Of a stretch of DNA of 64,000 bases, positions 17,934-25,310 are shown piece after piece. A program made the translations under genes and the position numbers. Under the pieces are notes generated by a model. That model searched no databases and was not told the origin of the DNA. It saw nothing but the letters and a program-made list of their open reading frames with translations. This DNA is from Hyphomicrobium sp. NDB2Meth4. GTDB taxonomy: Bacteria; Pseudomonadota; Alphaproteobacteria; Rhizobiales; Hyphomicrobiaceae. How positions within the stretch are numbered: position 1 is the first letter of the stretch; each line of letters begins with the position of its first letter. Location: the NCBI RefSeq assembly GCF_900117445.1, contig NZ_FPEJ01000003.1, forward strand, positions 372,001 through 436,000, given 5' to 3'.

Positions 17934-18917
17934 ATGAACGATACTCCGCTCGCCACGAAGGCCTCTGTTCCGGCAACCGCCTCGCGCGTGCCGAGCATCG
18001 CGCTCGCCCTCGGCGGCGGCGGCGCTCGCGGCCTTGCGCACATCCCCATTCTGGAAGCCTTCGATGAGCTGGGCGTTCGCCCCAAGATCATCGCCGGAAC
18101 GTCGATCGGCGCCATCTTCGCGGCGGCCTATGCCTCCGGTCTCAGCGGCAGGCAGATCCGCGAACACACTTACGAGGTGCTGAGAAAGCGCCTCGATCTC
18201 GTGCGCGATCTTTACTCTGCACGGGTGCGCGCCGCCCGTGGCTTCCTCAACGCCCTCGCGCCACGTCCGGCATTTCTCTCGGCCGAGAAGCTGCTCGACA
18301 TCATCCTGCCGCCGCGCGTCTCGCCCGACTTCGCCCATCTGACGACGCCACTCAAAATCGTCGCGTCTGACTTCTACGCGCAGGAGGCAGTTGTCTTCAC
18401 GTCGGGTCCGCTTCGTCAGGCCGTCGCCGCCAGCATGGCGCTGCCCGTGATCTTCCAGCCCATGGTCATCGATGGACGCGTGCTCATCGACGGAGGCCTC
18501 GTCAATCCGCTCCCCTTCGACATCATCGCCGATGAAGCCGACCTCACCGTCGCCGTCGATGCATCGGGCGCACCCGTTCGCCGCCCCGACCAGGAGGTGC
18601 CGAAGGCATGGGAGACACTGTTCGCGGCAAACTTCATCTTCGAGCGCACCATCATCCGCGAAAAGCTGCGCAGCCGTCAGCCCGATCTCTACATCGACGC
18701 CGGAACCAGCCGCTTCCAGATCCTAGACTTCCTCAAGCTCGATGAAATCCTCGCCGCTGCCGAGCCCGCGAAGGAGCGCGTCAAAGCGCAACTCTCGCGC
18801 CTGCTCGAAGCCGAAACGCTACCCGAAGCCATCGAGCATCAACCCGCCCACCCGCCTGCGCACCAGCACGTGCGCCAGCGGCGGCCAATTCTGAAGCGCC
18901 GCCCGCCCAAGGCTTGA
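17934..18917 (+). CDS. Patatin-like phospholipase family protein (RssA/YchK-like)
   Basis: Serine acyl hydrolase of the patatin type with a Ser-Asp dyad. The oxyanion block is ALGGGGARGLAHI at residues 25-37, the nucleophile is Ser57 in AGTSIGA, and the catalytic aspartate is in LIDGGLVNPLPFD near residue 186. Bacterial members of this size hydrolyse phospholipids or lysophospholipids; the true substrate here is unknown. There is no signal peptide, so a cytoplasmic or inner-membrane-face location is likely. The C-terminus is His/Pro/Arg-rich (residues about 300-327), which is unusual. It converges with tadA, 6 bases away. Confidence 0.88.
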   Translation: MNDTPLATKASVPATASRVPSIALALGGGGARGLAHIPILEAFDELGVRPKIIAGTSIGAIFAAAYASGLSGRQIREHTYEVLRKRLDLVRDLYSARVRAARGFLNALAPRPAFLSAEKLLDIILPPRVSPDFAHLTTPLKIVASDFYAQEAVVFTSGPLRQAVAASMALPVIFQPMVIDGRVLIDGGLVNPLPFDIIADEADLTVAVDASGAPVRRPDQEVPKAWETLFAANFIFERTIIREKLRSRQPDLYIDAGTSRFQILDFLKLDEILAAAEPAKERVKAQLSRLLEAETLPEAIEHQPAHPPAHQHVRQRRPILKRRPPKA

Positions 18918-18923
18918 GCCGAT

Positions 18924-19382
18924 TCAGCGCCGTGCCAGAAAGAAATTCTTCAGCACGAGGCTAGCTTCCGCCTCGCCAATGCCGGGATAGACTTCCGGCG
19001 CGTGATGGCAGGTCGCCTGGCTGAAGATGCGTGGCCCGTTCTCTACCCCTCCACCCTTGGGGTCAGATGCGCCGTAATAGAGCCGCCGGATGCGGGCGAA
19101 CGAGATGGCCGTCGCGCACATCGGACACGGCTCCAGCGTCACGTAGAGATCGCAGCCGGTCAGGCGCTCCATGCCCAGCAACGCGCACGCTGCCCGGATC
19201 GCCAGCAACTCCGCATGTGCGGTAGGATCGGCCAGCTCCCGCGTCCGGTTGCCCGCAGCGGCCAGAATTGCCCCGTCCGGCCCCGCCACAACGGCCCCGA
19301 CCGGTACTTCTCCACGTGCCGCTGCCGCCTCGGCCTCCGCCAGCGCACGCAGCATGTGGCTCTGATCGCGCTCTGGTGTCAT
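18924..19382 (-). CDS. tadA: tRNA-specific adenosine deaminase TadA
   Basis: Zinc-dependent deaminase that converts A34 to inosine in tRNA-Arg(ACG). The zinc site is HAE at residues 56-58 (His56, catalytic Glu58) and PCPMC with Cys86 and Cys89. The segment RIRRLYYGASDPKGGGV is typical of TadA rather than other cytidine deaminases. ATG 19382 gives 152 residues, the normal size; a longer open frame upstream runs into the start of the divergent rluB gene and is not believable. The start codons of tadA and rluB are only about 30 bases apart, so the two promoters must overlap the opposing 5' ends. Confidence 0.92.
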   Translation of the reverse strand: MTPERDQSHMLRALAEAEAAAARGEVPVGAVVAGPDGAILAAAGNRTRELADPTAHAELLAIRAACALLGMERLTGCDLYVTLEPCPMCATAISFARIRRLYYGASDPKGGGVENGPRIFSQATCHHAPEVYPGIGEAEASLVLKNFFLARR

Positions 19383-19412
19383 AAGGGCCAACTCAACTGC
19401 TTCGAAAGCTCC

Positions 19413-20387
19413 ATGTCCGCCGACAAACCAGCAAAGCACGATAACCGCAAGCCCGGCCGCGGCGGCAACCGCAAGCCAGGGCCGAAGGCCGCCCAGAAGC
19501 CGCATAGCAAGCCGGTCAACAAGGGCGTCGCGGGAACGGGCAAACTCCGCCGGCCGCAGCCCAAGGCTGCTGCCGGCCCCGACGAGCCGCTGCGCATCGC
19601 CAAGGCGATGGCGCGCGCCGGCCTGTGCTCGCGCCGCGAAGCCGAGCGCTGGATCGAACAGGGCCGCGTCAACGTCAACGGCCGCGTCCTCAACACGCCG
19701 GCCTTCGAGGTCGGCCCGAAGGACAAGGTGCTGGTGGACGGCAAGCCGCTGCCGACCGCCGAGCCACCGCGCCTGTGGCGCTACTATAAGCCCCGCGGCC
19801 TCGTCACCACGCACAACGACCCTCAGGGCCGCCCAACCGTCTTCGAGTCGCTGCCCGAAGGCATGCCGCGCGTCATCTCCGTCGGCCGCCTCGACTTCAA
19901 CAGCGAAGGCCTGCTGCTGCTGACGAACGACGGCGCGCTAGCCCGCCATATGGAGCTGCCGTCAACCGGCTGGCTGCGTCGCTACCGGGTCCGTGCGCAC
20001 GGTCGCGTCGGACAGGAGCAACTCGAGGCGCTCAAAGATGGCGTCGAGATCGAAGGCGTGCGCTACGGCCCCATCGAGGCCACGGTCGACACTGTGCAGG
20101 GTGCCAACTCGTGGCTCACCATGGCGCTGCGCGAAGGCAAGAACCGCGAGGTGCGCCGCATCCTTGCCCACCTCGGGCTCGAAGTGAACCGCCTTATCCG
20201 TATATCCTACGGCCCTTTCCAGCTGCTCGATCTGAAGCCCGGCGAAGCCGAGCTGATCAAACGCCGCGTGCTAGCCGACCAGCTCGGTGCACGCCTTGCC
20301 GATGAGCTTAACCTCTACGCGGCCGACGAGGAGCAGCCGCGCAACAAGCGCAAACCGCACAAGCCTAAAAAGGACGACGACGAATGA
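19413..20387 (+). CDS. rluB: 23S rRNA pseudouridine synthase, RluB/RsuA family
   Basis: Pseudouridine synthase with an N-terminal S4 RNA-binding domain (residues about 58-110: RIAKAMARAGLCSRREAERW and VLVDGKPLP) and a catalytic domain with the family motif GRLDFNSEGLLLLTNDG, where Asp161 is the nucleophile. The C-terminal block LREGKNREVRRI is a further signature. It probably modifies U2605 of 23S rRNA like E. coli RluB; RsuA or RluE function is less likely. The first 57 residues are a Lys/Pro/Gly-rich extension and the tail is Lys/Asp-rich, a common disordered feature. Start ATG 19413. It overlaps rsmD by 4 bases (ATGA), giving an rRNA-modification pair. Confidence 0.93.
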   Translation: MSADKPAKHDNRKPGRGGNRKPGPKAAQKPHSKPVNKGVAGTGKLRRPQPKAAAGPDEPLRIAKAMARAGLCSRREAERWIEQGRVNVNGRVLNTPAFEVGPKDKVLVDGKPLPTAEPPRLWRYYKPRGLVTTHNDPQGRPTVFESLPEGMPRVISVGRLDFNSEGLLLLTNDGALARHMELPSTGWLRRYRVRAHGRVGQEQLEALKDGVEIEGVRYGPIEATVDTVQGANSWLTMALREGKNREVRRILAHLGLEVNRLIRISYGPFQLLDLKPGEAELIKRRVLADQLGARLADELNLYAADEEQPRNKRKPHKPKKDDDE

Positions 20388-20947
20388 GAATTGTTGGCGG
20401 CACTCTACGCGGGCGCGCGATCGCCTCGCCGCAACACGAAGGCCTCCGTCCGACCGCTGACCGCGTACGCGAAAGCCTGTTCAACATCATCGCCCACGGC
20501 GTCGACGGCTTTGCACTGGAAGGCGCACGCGTCATCGACCTTTTCGCCGGCACTGGTGCCCTCGGGCTTGAAGCAATCTCGCGCGGCGCCGCCTTCGCCC
20601 TGTTCGTCGATAGCGATCCCGAAGCCCGCGCCCTCATCCGCACCAGCATCGAGACGTTCGGGCTGACCGGCGTCTCACGCATCTTCCGCCGCGACGCTAC
20701 CGACCTCGGCCCCATCGGCACGATGGCCCCGTTCAACCTCGCCTTCCTTGACCCGCCCTACGACAAGGGCCTTGGCGAGAAGGCGCTGATCTCGCTGACG
20801 GAAGGCGATTGGCTGACGCCTGATGCCGTGGTTGTGCTGGAAGAACGCGCCGGGGCGCTGATCTCGCTGCCGCCCGGCTTTGCCAGGACCGACCATCGCA
20901 CCTACGGCGACACGCAGATCATCATCGCCCGTTTCACCAAAGCCTAG
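20384..20947 (+). CDS. rsmD: 16S rRNA (guanine966-N2)-methyltransferase RsmD
   Basis: SAM-dependent methyltransferase that modifies G966 of 16S rRNA. The N-terminus MRIVGGTLRGRAI and LRPTADRVRESLFNI are family signatures, the SAM site is DLFAGTGALGLEAISRGA, and the catalytic motif is FLDPPYDKG. At 187 residues it has the usual length. The start ATG overlaps the rluB stop, so the two are co-translated. Its stop overlaps the convergent PspC gene by 4 bases. Confidence 0.95.
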   Translation: MRIVGGTLRGRAIASPQHEGLRPTADRVRESLFNIIAHGVDGFALEGARVIDLFAGTGALGLEAISRGAAFALFVDSDPEARALIRTSIETFGLTGVSRIFRRDATDLGPIGTMAPFNLAFLDPPYDKGLGEKALISLTEGDWLTPDAVVVLEERAGALISLPPGFARTDHRTYGDTQIIIARFTKA

Positions 20948-21156
20948 GCCGGCTCCAGCGGCATCAGGATCCACAGCAGGATGTAGATGATGACGCCCGG
21001 AAAGCCGACCGACAGCACCGACAGGACCACATAGCCTAGGCGCACCAGCGTAGGGTCCCACCCCAACCACTTGGCGATGCCTCCGCACACGCCACCGATC
21101 ACCTTGCCCTGGCGCACGCGCATCAGCGGCTGCCGCATAGGATCATCGATCGACAT
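20944..21156 (-). CDS. PspC domain membrane protein
   Basis: A 70-residue protein with a PspC domain: GKVIGGVCGGIAKWLGWDP followed by a single strongly hydrophobic stretch (VVLSVLSVGFPGVIIYILLWILM, split by one position for reading) and the closing PLE motif. PspC proteins sense or respond to inner-membrane stress in the phage-shock system, but stand-alone short PspC proteins like this one have no set role. No pspA, B or F lies nearby. ATG 21156 is preceded by GAAGGAGAGCC. Confidence 0.9.
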   Translation of the reverse strand: MSIDDPMRQPLMRVRQGKVIGGVCGGIAKWLGWDPTLVRLGYVVLSVLSVGFPGVIIYILLWILMPLEPA

Positions 21157-21233
21157 TCAGGCTCTCCTTCAAGCGTTCCCGCGATTCTAACCGGGAAACG
21201 CTCAAAGCGGCTATAAGTTTCCGACCCAGCGTT

Positions 21234-22238
21234 TTAGGGCGACAGGCTGTTGATGTACGCGATGATCGTATCGACCTCCGCGTCCGACAGCTCGAACTTC
21301 GGCATCTCATCGTGCGGACGCGCAATGCCCCGCGACAGCGGCTCGCGTAACGCCAGCACCGGATGCCGCCCCGACAGATCCCTCCACCGCGGCGCACGCG
21401 GATTGGGACTCTCGCCCTTCTTGCCGATGGCGTGGCACCACGCGCAATTCTTCTGCGCCAGCTCCCGCCCGTGCGCGATCAGCCGCTCGCTGCCCGATGT
21501 CACATCGGCGGGCTGTCCCAACCGCTTCAGCCCGGCGGCCGCACCCGTCAGCGCCGGATCGAGCTGCAGCGCGCGCGCAAGATCGGCCACTGCCGCCAGC
21601 TTGTCGCCCTGCGCCTCGTAGAGATAGCCGCGGTTCGCATAGGCCTGCGCAAACGCCGGGTTGAGGTCGATCGCCCTGGCATAATCGCCCAGCGCCTTTG
21701 CGGCATCGCCTTTCTTGCGATAAGCGAGCGCGCGGTTGTTGTAAGCGCTGGCATTCTTCGGCGACAGGCCGATCACCGCGGTGAAGTCGGCCACCGCAGC
21801 GTCGCTGTTTTCCTTCAGCAGATGCGCATAGCCGCGCGCCATTAAAAGCCCCGCCGATTGCCCGCCAATACGCATCGCGTCGGTGAGGTCGGAAATCGCG
21901 CCGTCGGTCTCCCCGACAGCCAGCCGCGACTGCGCCCGCCCCGCCAGCGCACTTGCTGAACCTGGTTCGATACCCAGCGCCTCCGAGAAATCTGCGATCG
22001 CCTCGCGGTGCGCCGCGCGCTCGGCGTAGGCATCCGCCCGCCGCCGCAGCGCTTCAGCGCGCACGGCCCGATCGACCGTCTTCGACGTGATGATCTGGCT
22101 GCACGCGGTAATGCGCGCCTCACCCGACTTTGCCGTCTTGCAGTCCGTGATCACGTCGGCATGCGCCACCCCCGCGGCAACCGCGCAAGTGGCAAGCACG
22201 GCGAACATCACTCTGTGGTGCGGCCCCGCCTTGGTCAT
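21234..22238 (-). CDS. Periplasmic TPR protein fused to a C-terminal cytochrome c domain
   Basis: Exported 334-residue protein. Residues 1-27 form a signal peptide ending AHA. Residues about 58-240 are tetratricopeptide repeats, five or so, with repeated units such as AYNNRALAYRKKGDAAKALG and AYANRGYLYEAQGDKLAAV. Residues 250-334 are a class I cytochrome c domain with the haem motif CAWCH at 265-269 and likely axial Met312 in HDEMPKFELSD. The TPRs suggest docking to a protein partner while the haem transfers electrons. I do not recognise a named family for the whole architecture. It stands alone between the PspC gene and another exported protein. Confidence 0.85.
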   Translation of the reverse strand: MTKAGPHHRVMFAVLATCAVAAGVAHADVITDCKTAKSGEARITACSQIITSKTVDRAVRAEALRRRADAYAERAAHREAIADFSEALGIEPGSASALAGRAQSRLAVGETDGAISDLTDAMRIGGQSAGLLMARGYAHLLKENSDAAVADFTAVIGLSPKNASAYNNRALAYRKKGDAAKALGDYARAIDLNPAFAQAYANRGYLYEAQGDKLAAVADLARALQLDPALTGAAAGLKRLGQPADVTSGSERLIAHGRELAQKNCAWCHAIGKKGESPNPRAPRWRDLSGRHPVLALREPLSRGIARPHDEMPKFELSDAEVDTIIAYINSLSP

Positions 22239-22340
22239 CGTCGCCTCCCTGATCTATGTCTGCGCGGACCCTAGAGGTGCCCGCAGGCGACAGGCTTTGC
22301 GCGCGATCAATCGAACGGCGTGCATTGCGACGTCGTCGAC

Positions 22341-22376
22341 AAAAAAAGAGCGGCATGAGGAATTCCCTCACACCGC
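22341..22376 (-). terminator. Rho-independent terminator of the 22405-22899 gene
   Basis: On the minus strand an 11-bp stem (22366-22376 with 22350-22360, two G-T wobbles, 5-base loop) is followed by TC and a run of seven T (22341-22347). This is the clearest intrinsic terminator in the window and ends the small secreted-protein transcript. Confidence 0.85.
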
Positions 22377-22404
22377 CCGAGGTCTTCGTCAGCTGAGATA
22401 GACT

Positions 22405-22899
22405 TTACTTCACCGCCGCTGTCGTCTCGCTCATGACGCCCTTGCACGGGCGCGCGACGATCTCACAGCGATACATCACCTGCCCCATCGTCTCGCCGAT
22501 CGACGTGCGACCGCAGCGCGAGACAAAATCCTTCGCATGCGACAGATCGAGGAACGACTCGCCGTAGTCGTAGCGCACGCGCTCCATCCAATCCTTCTTG
22601 GCCGCATCCATCGCGCCTTCAGTGCCGATCCACTGCGTGCCGAGCCCGCGCACCTTCTCGGTGCACTGCACTTCCGGACGCGCGGCCTTCATCTCCTCTT
22701 CGCGCTTCACGTAACCCATGACGCGCGTGGGATCTTCCTTCTTGTAGCGCTTGGCATGGCGCACACGGGCCTTCTTGGTGCGCGTCGTCGGTGAACCCGA
22801 CCCCATACTCCAATCCCAGTAGTCGGTGGCCGACACCGGCGCGACGTAGCAAGGCACGGCAAGAGCCGCGATAAGGGCGACAAGTACGGGCTTCGACAT
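22405..22899 (-). CDS. Small exported protein of unknown function
   Basis: I do not recognise this 164-residue protein. Residues 1-24 are a signal peptide (hydrophobic VLVALIAALAVPCYVAPVSA), so it should be periplasmic. The mature part is rich in charged residues and contains four cysteines, which could form disulfides: one in EVQCTEK, one in VSRCGRT, and two in YRCEIVARPCKG. The C-terminal half (WMERVRYDYGESFLDLSHAKDF and YRCEIVARPC) looks like a compact folded domain. It has its own strong terminator and a long upstream gap, so it is probably a single-gene transcript. Confidence 0.75.
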   Translation of the reverse strand: MSKPVLVALIAALAVPCYVAPVSATDYWDWSMGSGSPTTRTKKARVRHAKRYKKEDPTRVMGYVKREEEMKAARPEVQCTEKVRGLGTQWIGTEGAMDAAKKDWMERVRYDYGESFLDLSHAKDFVSRCGRTSIGETMGQVMYRCEIVARPCKGVMSETTAAVK

Positions 22900-23177
22900 T
22901 CTTTAGGCCTCCCGAGGTGCGTTCTTGACGGCGCCGTGCACGAGAGACAGGACGAAGGCGCTTGCGGCATCAGCCGCGCAGATCATTGCGGGTACGCAGA
23001 ATCGCTTGCATGAGCCTAGCCGAAATGGCGCGCGGCAAGTGGGCCCCGCCGGCCCAATCCACAACCGCATCGCAATTGATCACTGCACAGTTTGATTGCC
23101 TGAACGCGCTAGTCTCCCGCGCGTCCCTTACTTCTCCGGTTCATTTGTGGCTGAGCACCTGACACACCCCCCCCGAC

Positions 23178-23203
23178 GTCACCCCGACGAAGGTCGGAGC
23201 CCG
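23178..23203 (+). repeat. Short palindromic interspersed repeat, copy 1
   Basis: GTCACCCCGACGAAGGTCGG is followed by AGCCCG. The element is itself a small hairpin (CCCGAC...GTCGG). It is a diverged version of the GTCATCCCGGCGTAGGCCGGG element at 23294-23320, in the opposite orientation. Elements of this form are common between genes in many proteobacteria. Confidence 0.65.
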
Positions 23204-23293
23204 CGCCAGCTTCAACCCGCTGTTTTGCTGCCGTGTTCACGCGCGCCTGCCGGGGTGCGGATCGCTTCTACCGTCGCGATTGCGGTGACGTGA

Positions 23294-23320
23294 CTGGGTC
23301 CCGGCCTACGCCGGGATGAC
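23294..23320 (-). repeat. Short palindromic interspersed repeat, copy 2 (inverted)
   Basis: Read on the minus strand it is GTCATCCCGGCGTAGGCCGG followed by GACCCAG, a hairpin with CCCGGC pairing to GCCGGG. With copy 1 it forms an inverted pair about 90 bases apart, the arrangement of REPIN-type elements. It lies 23 bases after the stop of the HAD gene and could act as an mRNA 3' structure. Confidence 0.7.
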
Positions 23321-23342
23321 GGGGGTGTTGCGGGGAGCGCGA

Positions 23343-24278
23343 CTACTTCACTTCCCGGCTCAGCCGCCAGGCTTCTTCCTGCACGCGGATGTCGGCCAGC
23401 ACGCGGTCGAGCAACAGGCACGTGCGCTTGAACAAATCCGACCCGCGCCTGTAATCCGCCGGCGCGAAGAAATCGCACCGCCCCGCCTTGAACAGCTCCA
23501 CGCACTTCCGCCGCGACTTGCCCGGCGTATGCACCGCCACCGCGTGCCCGCCGTTCTTGCGCATCACCGCCATCGACGGCACGTCGGTGTCGCCGTCGCC
23601 GAAATAGATCATGTTCCCGAACGGGATCGGCCGCTTGCCCTCGTCCATGTGCTCGTTGATGCCCTGGCCGAGATCCTCGATGCCCTTGTTGATGCGGAAC
23701 AGGTATTGCGTCTTGCCGGTGTCGGTGATGACGCGCTTGGGGTATGGCAGGTCGTAAGCGTCGAACCAGTATTCCGACGCGAACACGTTGTGGAACCGCT
23801 TGTAGATGCGCGTCCCCTCGATGATCTCGGTGAGGCCCGCCGATACGATGTAGTGCCGCAGCGAGATGCCATGCGTCTCCGAGCGCAGCTTCACGTAGCC
23901 GTCGATCTCGTCGAACCATTCCTCAACGCCGGGAAACAGCTCCACGTGCTTGCCCTGCGCCACGAGGTCCGCGCGGTCGATGCGCACGCCGGCAGCCTTC
24001 GCCTTCTGATACATGAGGCGCATGTACGAGATGAGGCCGTCCGCCCCCTCGCGCCGCGCGATGGCGTTCGATTCCGCCCAGAATGCGTCGGGGTCGATGC
24101 CGATCTGCGGGAGGAACGCGTAGTCCTGCATCGGCCGCGGCGACAGCGTGCCGTCGAAGTCATAGACGAGGGCGATGGTTTTCTTGTCGAACGTCGCCTT
24201 GGTCTTGTGGACCTCGGGCGCCTTCGCCTCGGGCGCGGCTTCCGCCACGACATCCTCGTCCGCCACGCGCTCGCTCAT
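23343..24278 (-). CDS. HAD-superfamily phosphatase (phosphoserine phosphatase-like)
   Basis: Cytoplasmic HAD hydrolase of 311 residues. Motif I is YDFDGTLSP (nucleophile and acid aspartates), motif II is in YIVSAGL, the motif III lysine is probably in DTGKTQYLF, and motif IV is YFGDGDTDVPSM. The insert between motifs I and II is long and mostly helical, like phosphoserine phosphatase-type C1 caps. The substrate cannot be told from sequence. ATG 24278 has GGAG nine bases upstream, better than an in-frame ATG at 24314. The first 30 residues are acidic and Ala-rich. Confidence 0.85.
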   Translation of the reverse strand: MSERVADEDVVAEAAPEAKAPEVHKTKATFDKKTIALVYDFDGTLSPRPMQDYAFLPQIGIDPDAFWAESNAIARREGADGLISYMRLMYQKAKAAGVRIDRADLVAQGKHVELFPGVEEWFDEIDGYVKLRSETHGISLRHYIVSAGLTEIIEGTRIYKRFHNVFASEYWFDAYDLPYPKRVITDTGKTQYLFRINKGIEDLGQGINEHMDEGKRPIPFGNMIYFGDGDTDVPSMAVMRKNGGHAVAVHTPGKSRRKCVELFKAGRCDFFAPADYRRGSDLFKRTCLLLDRVLADIRVQEEAWRLSREVK

Positions 24279-24386
24279 CGCTGATGCTCCGCCTCGACTT
24301 GCATGCGCGACCATGCAGCGATTCGGGGGGCGGATTGAAGGCGGCCTTAGCCCCCTCTCCCCGCCTGCGGGGAGAAGGAAGTCGCG

Positions 24387-25109
24387 TCAGTGCTTGCAGC
24401 CGCAGCCTTCGCCGTGCTCGTGTGCGTGTTCGTGCTTCCCCTGACCGCCGCAGCAACCGCCCTCGTGGTCATGATCGTGCGCGTGATGCGCATGGTCGTG
24501 CCCATGGTCATGACCGTGATCGTGCCCGCAACCGCAACCATCACCATGATCGTGGTGATGATGCTCGTTGGGATCGACCAGCGCGGCGTGCAGCTTCTGC
24601 TCGATGGCGATCGAAGCTTCGCGCGGCGCCTTCTTGTCCTCGATGCAAAGCGCCATGATCTCAGCGCCGAGCCGCACATCGTCGACCGCGCCCAGATAAT
24701 GCCGGCGCAGACGCCCCTGGCGATCGAACACCAGCAACGTCGGCGTGCCCTGCATGCCGTAGGCTTCCATCGTCTTCGGCAGGCCCGACGCATCGACCGT
24801 ATCGACCGCCACCGGAATCTCGATGTGCTCCTCCTTGAGGAACGGCTCCAGCAGCGACGGCGTCATGTCCTTATGGTTCTCGAACACCATGTGTAGACCG
24901 ATGACCTCCACCTCGTCGGTCGAGAATGCGCGCGCGATGCGCCCCGCCTGCGGTAGCGAATGGCGCAACGAGCCGGGGCACAGCATCTGAAACGCGACGA
25001 GCACCACGACCTTGCCCTTCAGCTCCTTCAGCGACTTCGGCTCGGAGTTGAACCACTGCGACGCGATGAGCTCGGGCGGCTGCTCGGGATTGAACTGGGT
25101 CTCGGCCAT
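24387..25109 (-). CDS. Redoxin-family protein with a His/Cys-rich C-terminal tail
   Basis: A 240-residue thioredoxin-fold protein of the peroxiredoxin/TlpA group without signal peptide. The fold is shown by VVVLVAFQMLCPGS (residues 34-47), VEVIGLHMVFE, and the cis-proline loop GTPTLLVFDRQGRLRR at 121-136. Only one cysteine, Cys44 in CPGS, is at the active site, so it is not a CxxC disulfide reductase; a 1-Cys peroxidase or an inactive scaffold are possible. Residues 183-240 hold 21 histidines and 6 cysteines in HDHGHDH, GCGCG, GGCCGG and EGCGC patterns, which should bind transition metal. ATG 25109 has AAAGGT upstream; an in-frame ATG at 25166 would add 19 residues. Confidence 0.82.
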   Translation of the reverse strand: MAETQFNPEQPPELIASQWFNSEPKSLKELKGKVVVLVAFQMLCPGSLRHSLPQAGRIARAFSTDEVEVIGLHMVFENHKDMTPSLLEPFLKEEHIEIPVAVDTVDASGLPKTMEAYGMQGTPTLLVFDRQGRLRRHYLGAVDDVRLGAEIMALCIEDKKAPREASIAIEQKLHAALVDPNEHHHHDHGDGCGCGHDHGHDHGHDHAHHAHDHDHEGGCCGGQGKHEHAHEHGEGCGCKH

Positions 25110-25310
25110 GAGGCGACCTTTCTGGGGGTGAGATGGCTGGGCGTTGCTTGCCTTGAGAAGCGGCATAGCGCTTTAGGTGAGGTCTCTCAAGAGCGGCACA
25201 AGTAGCAGATGCGGCGTATTTAGCGGCAAGGGGCGGCAGCCCGGGCGCAAAGCGCCGCGGCCAAAGCGCCGGCTGGCGCGGAGCCTCTCGCAGCACGTGT
25301 CAGCAATCAA

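Larger units (their letters stand above)
22900..23342. other. 443-base intergenic region carrying a pair of inverted short repeats
   Basis: No supported gene. The left half should hold the promoter of the secreted-protein gene. The right half (23178-23320) contains two copies, in opposite orientation, of a short palindromic element listed separately, enclosing about 90 bases. Short open frames here lack ribosome sites. Confidence 0.7.

Noticed and set aside
16815-18338. 507-codon open frame antisense across purD and the patatin gene
   Set aside because: Crosses two well supported genes and their gap, with no recognisable domain.
22962-23162. 66-codon plus-strand frame upstream of the repeat pair
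   Set aside because: No ribosome site, Arg/Ser-rich composition, and no membrane or domain feature.
24401-24560. Tandem repeat DNA in the His-rich tail
   Set aside because: The repetition comes from CAT/CAC and GAC/GAT codons of the His/Asp tail of the redoxin and is not a separate repeat element.
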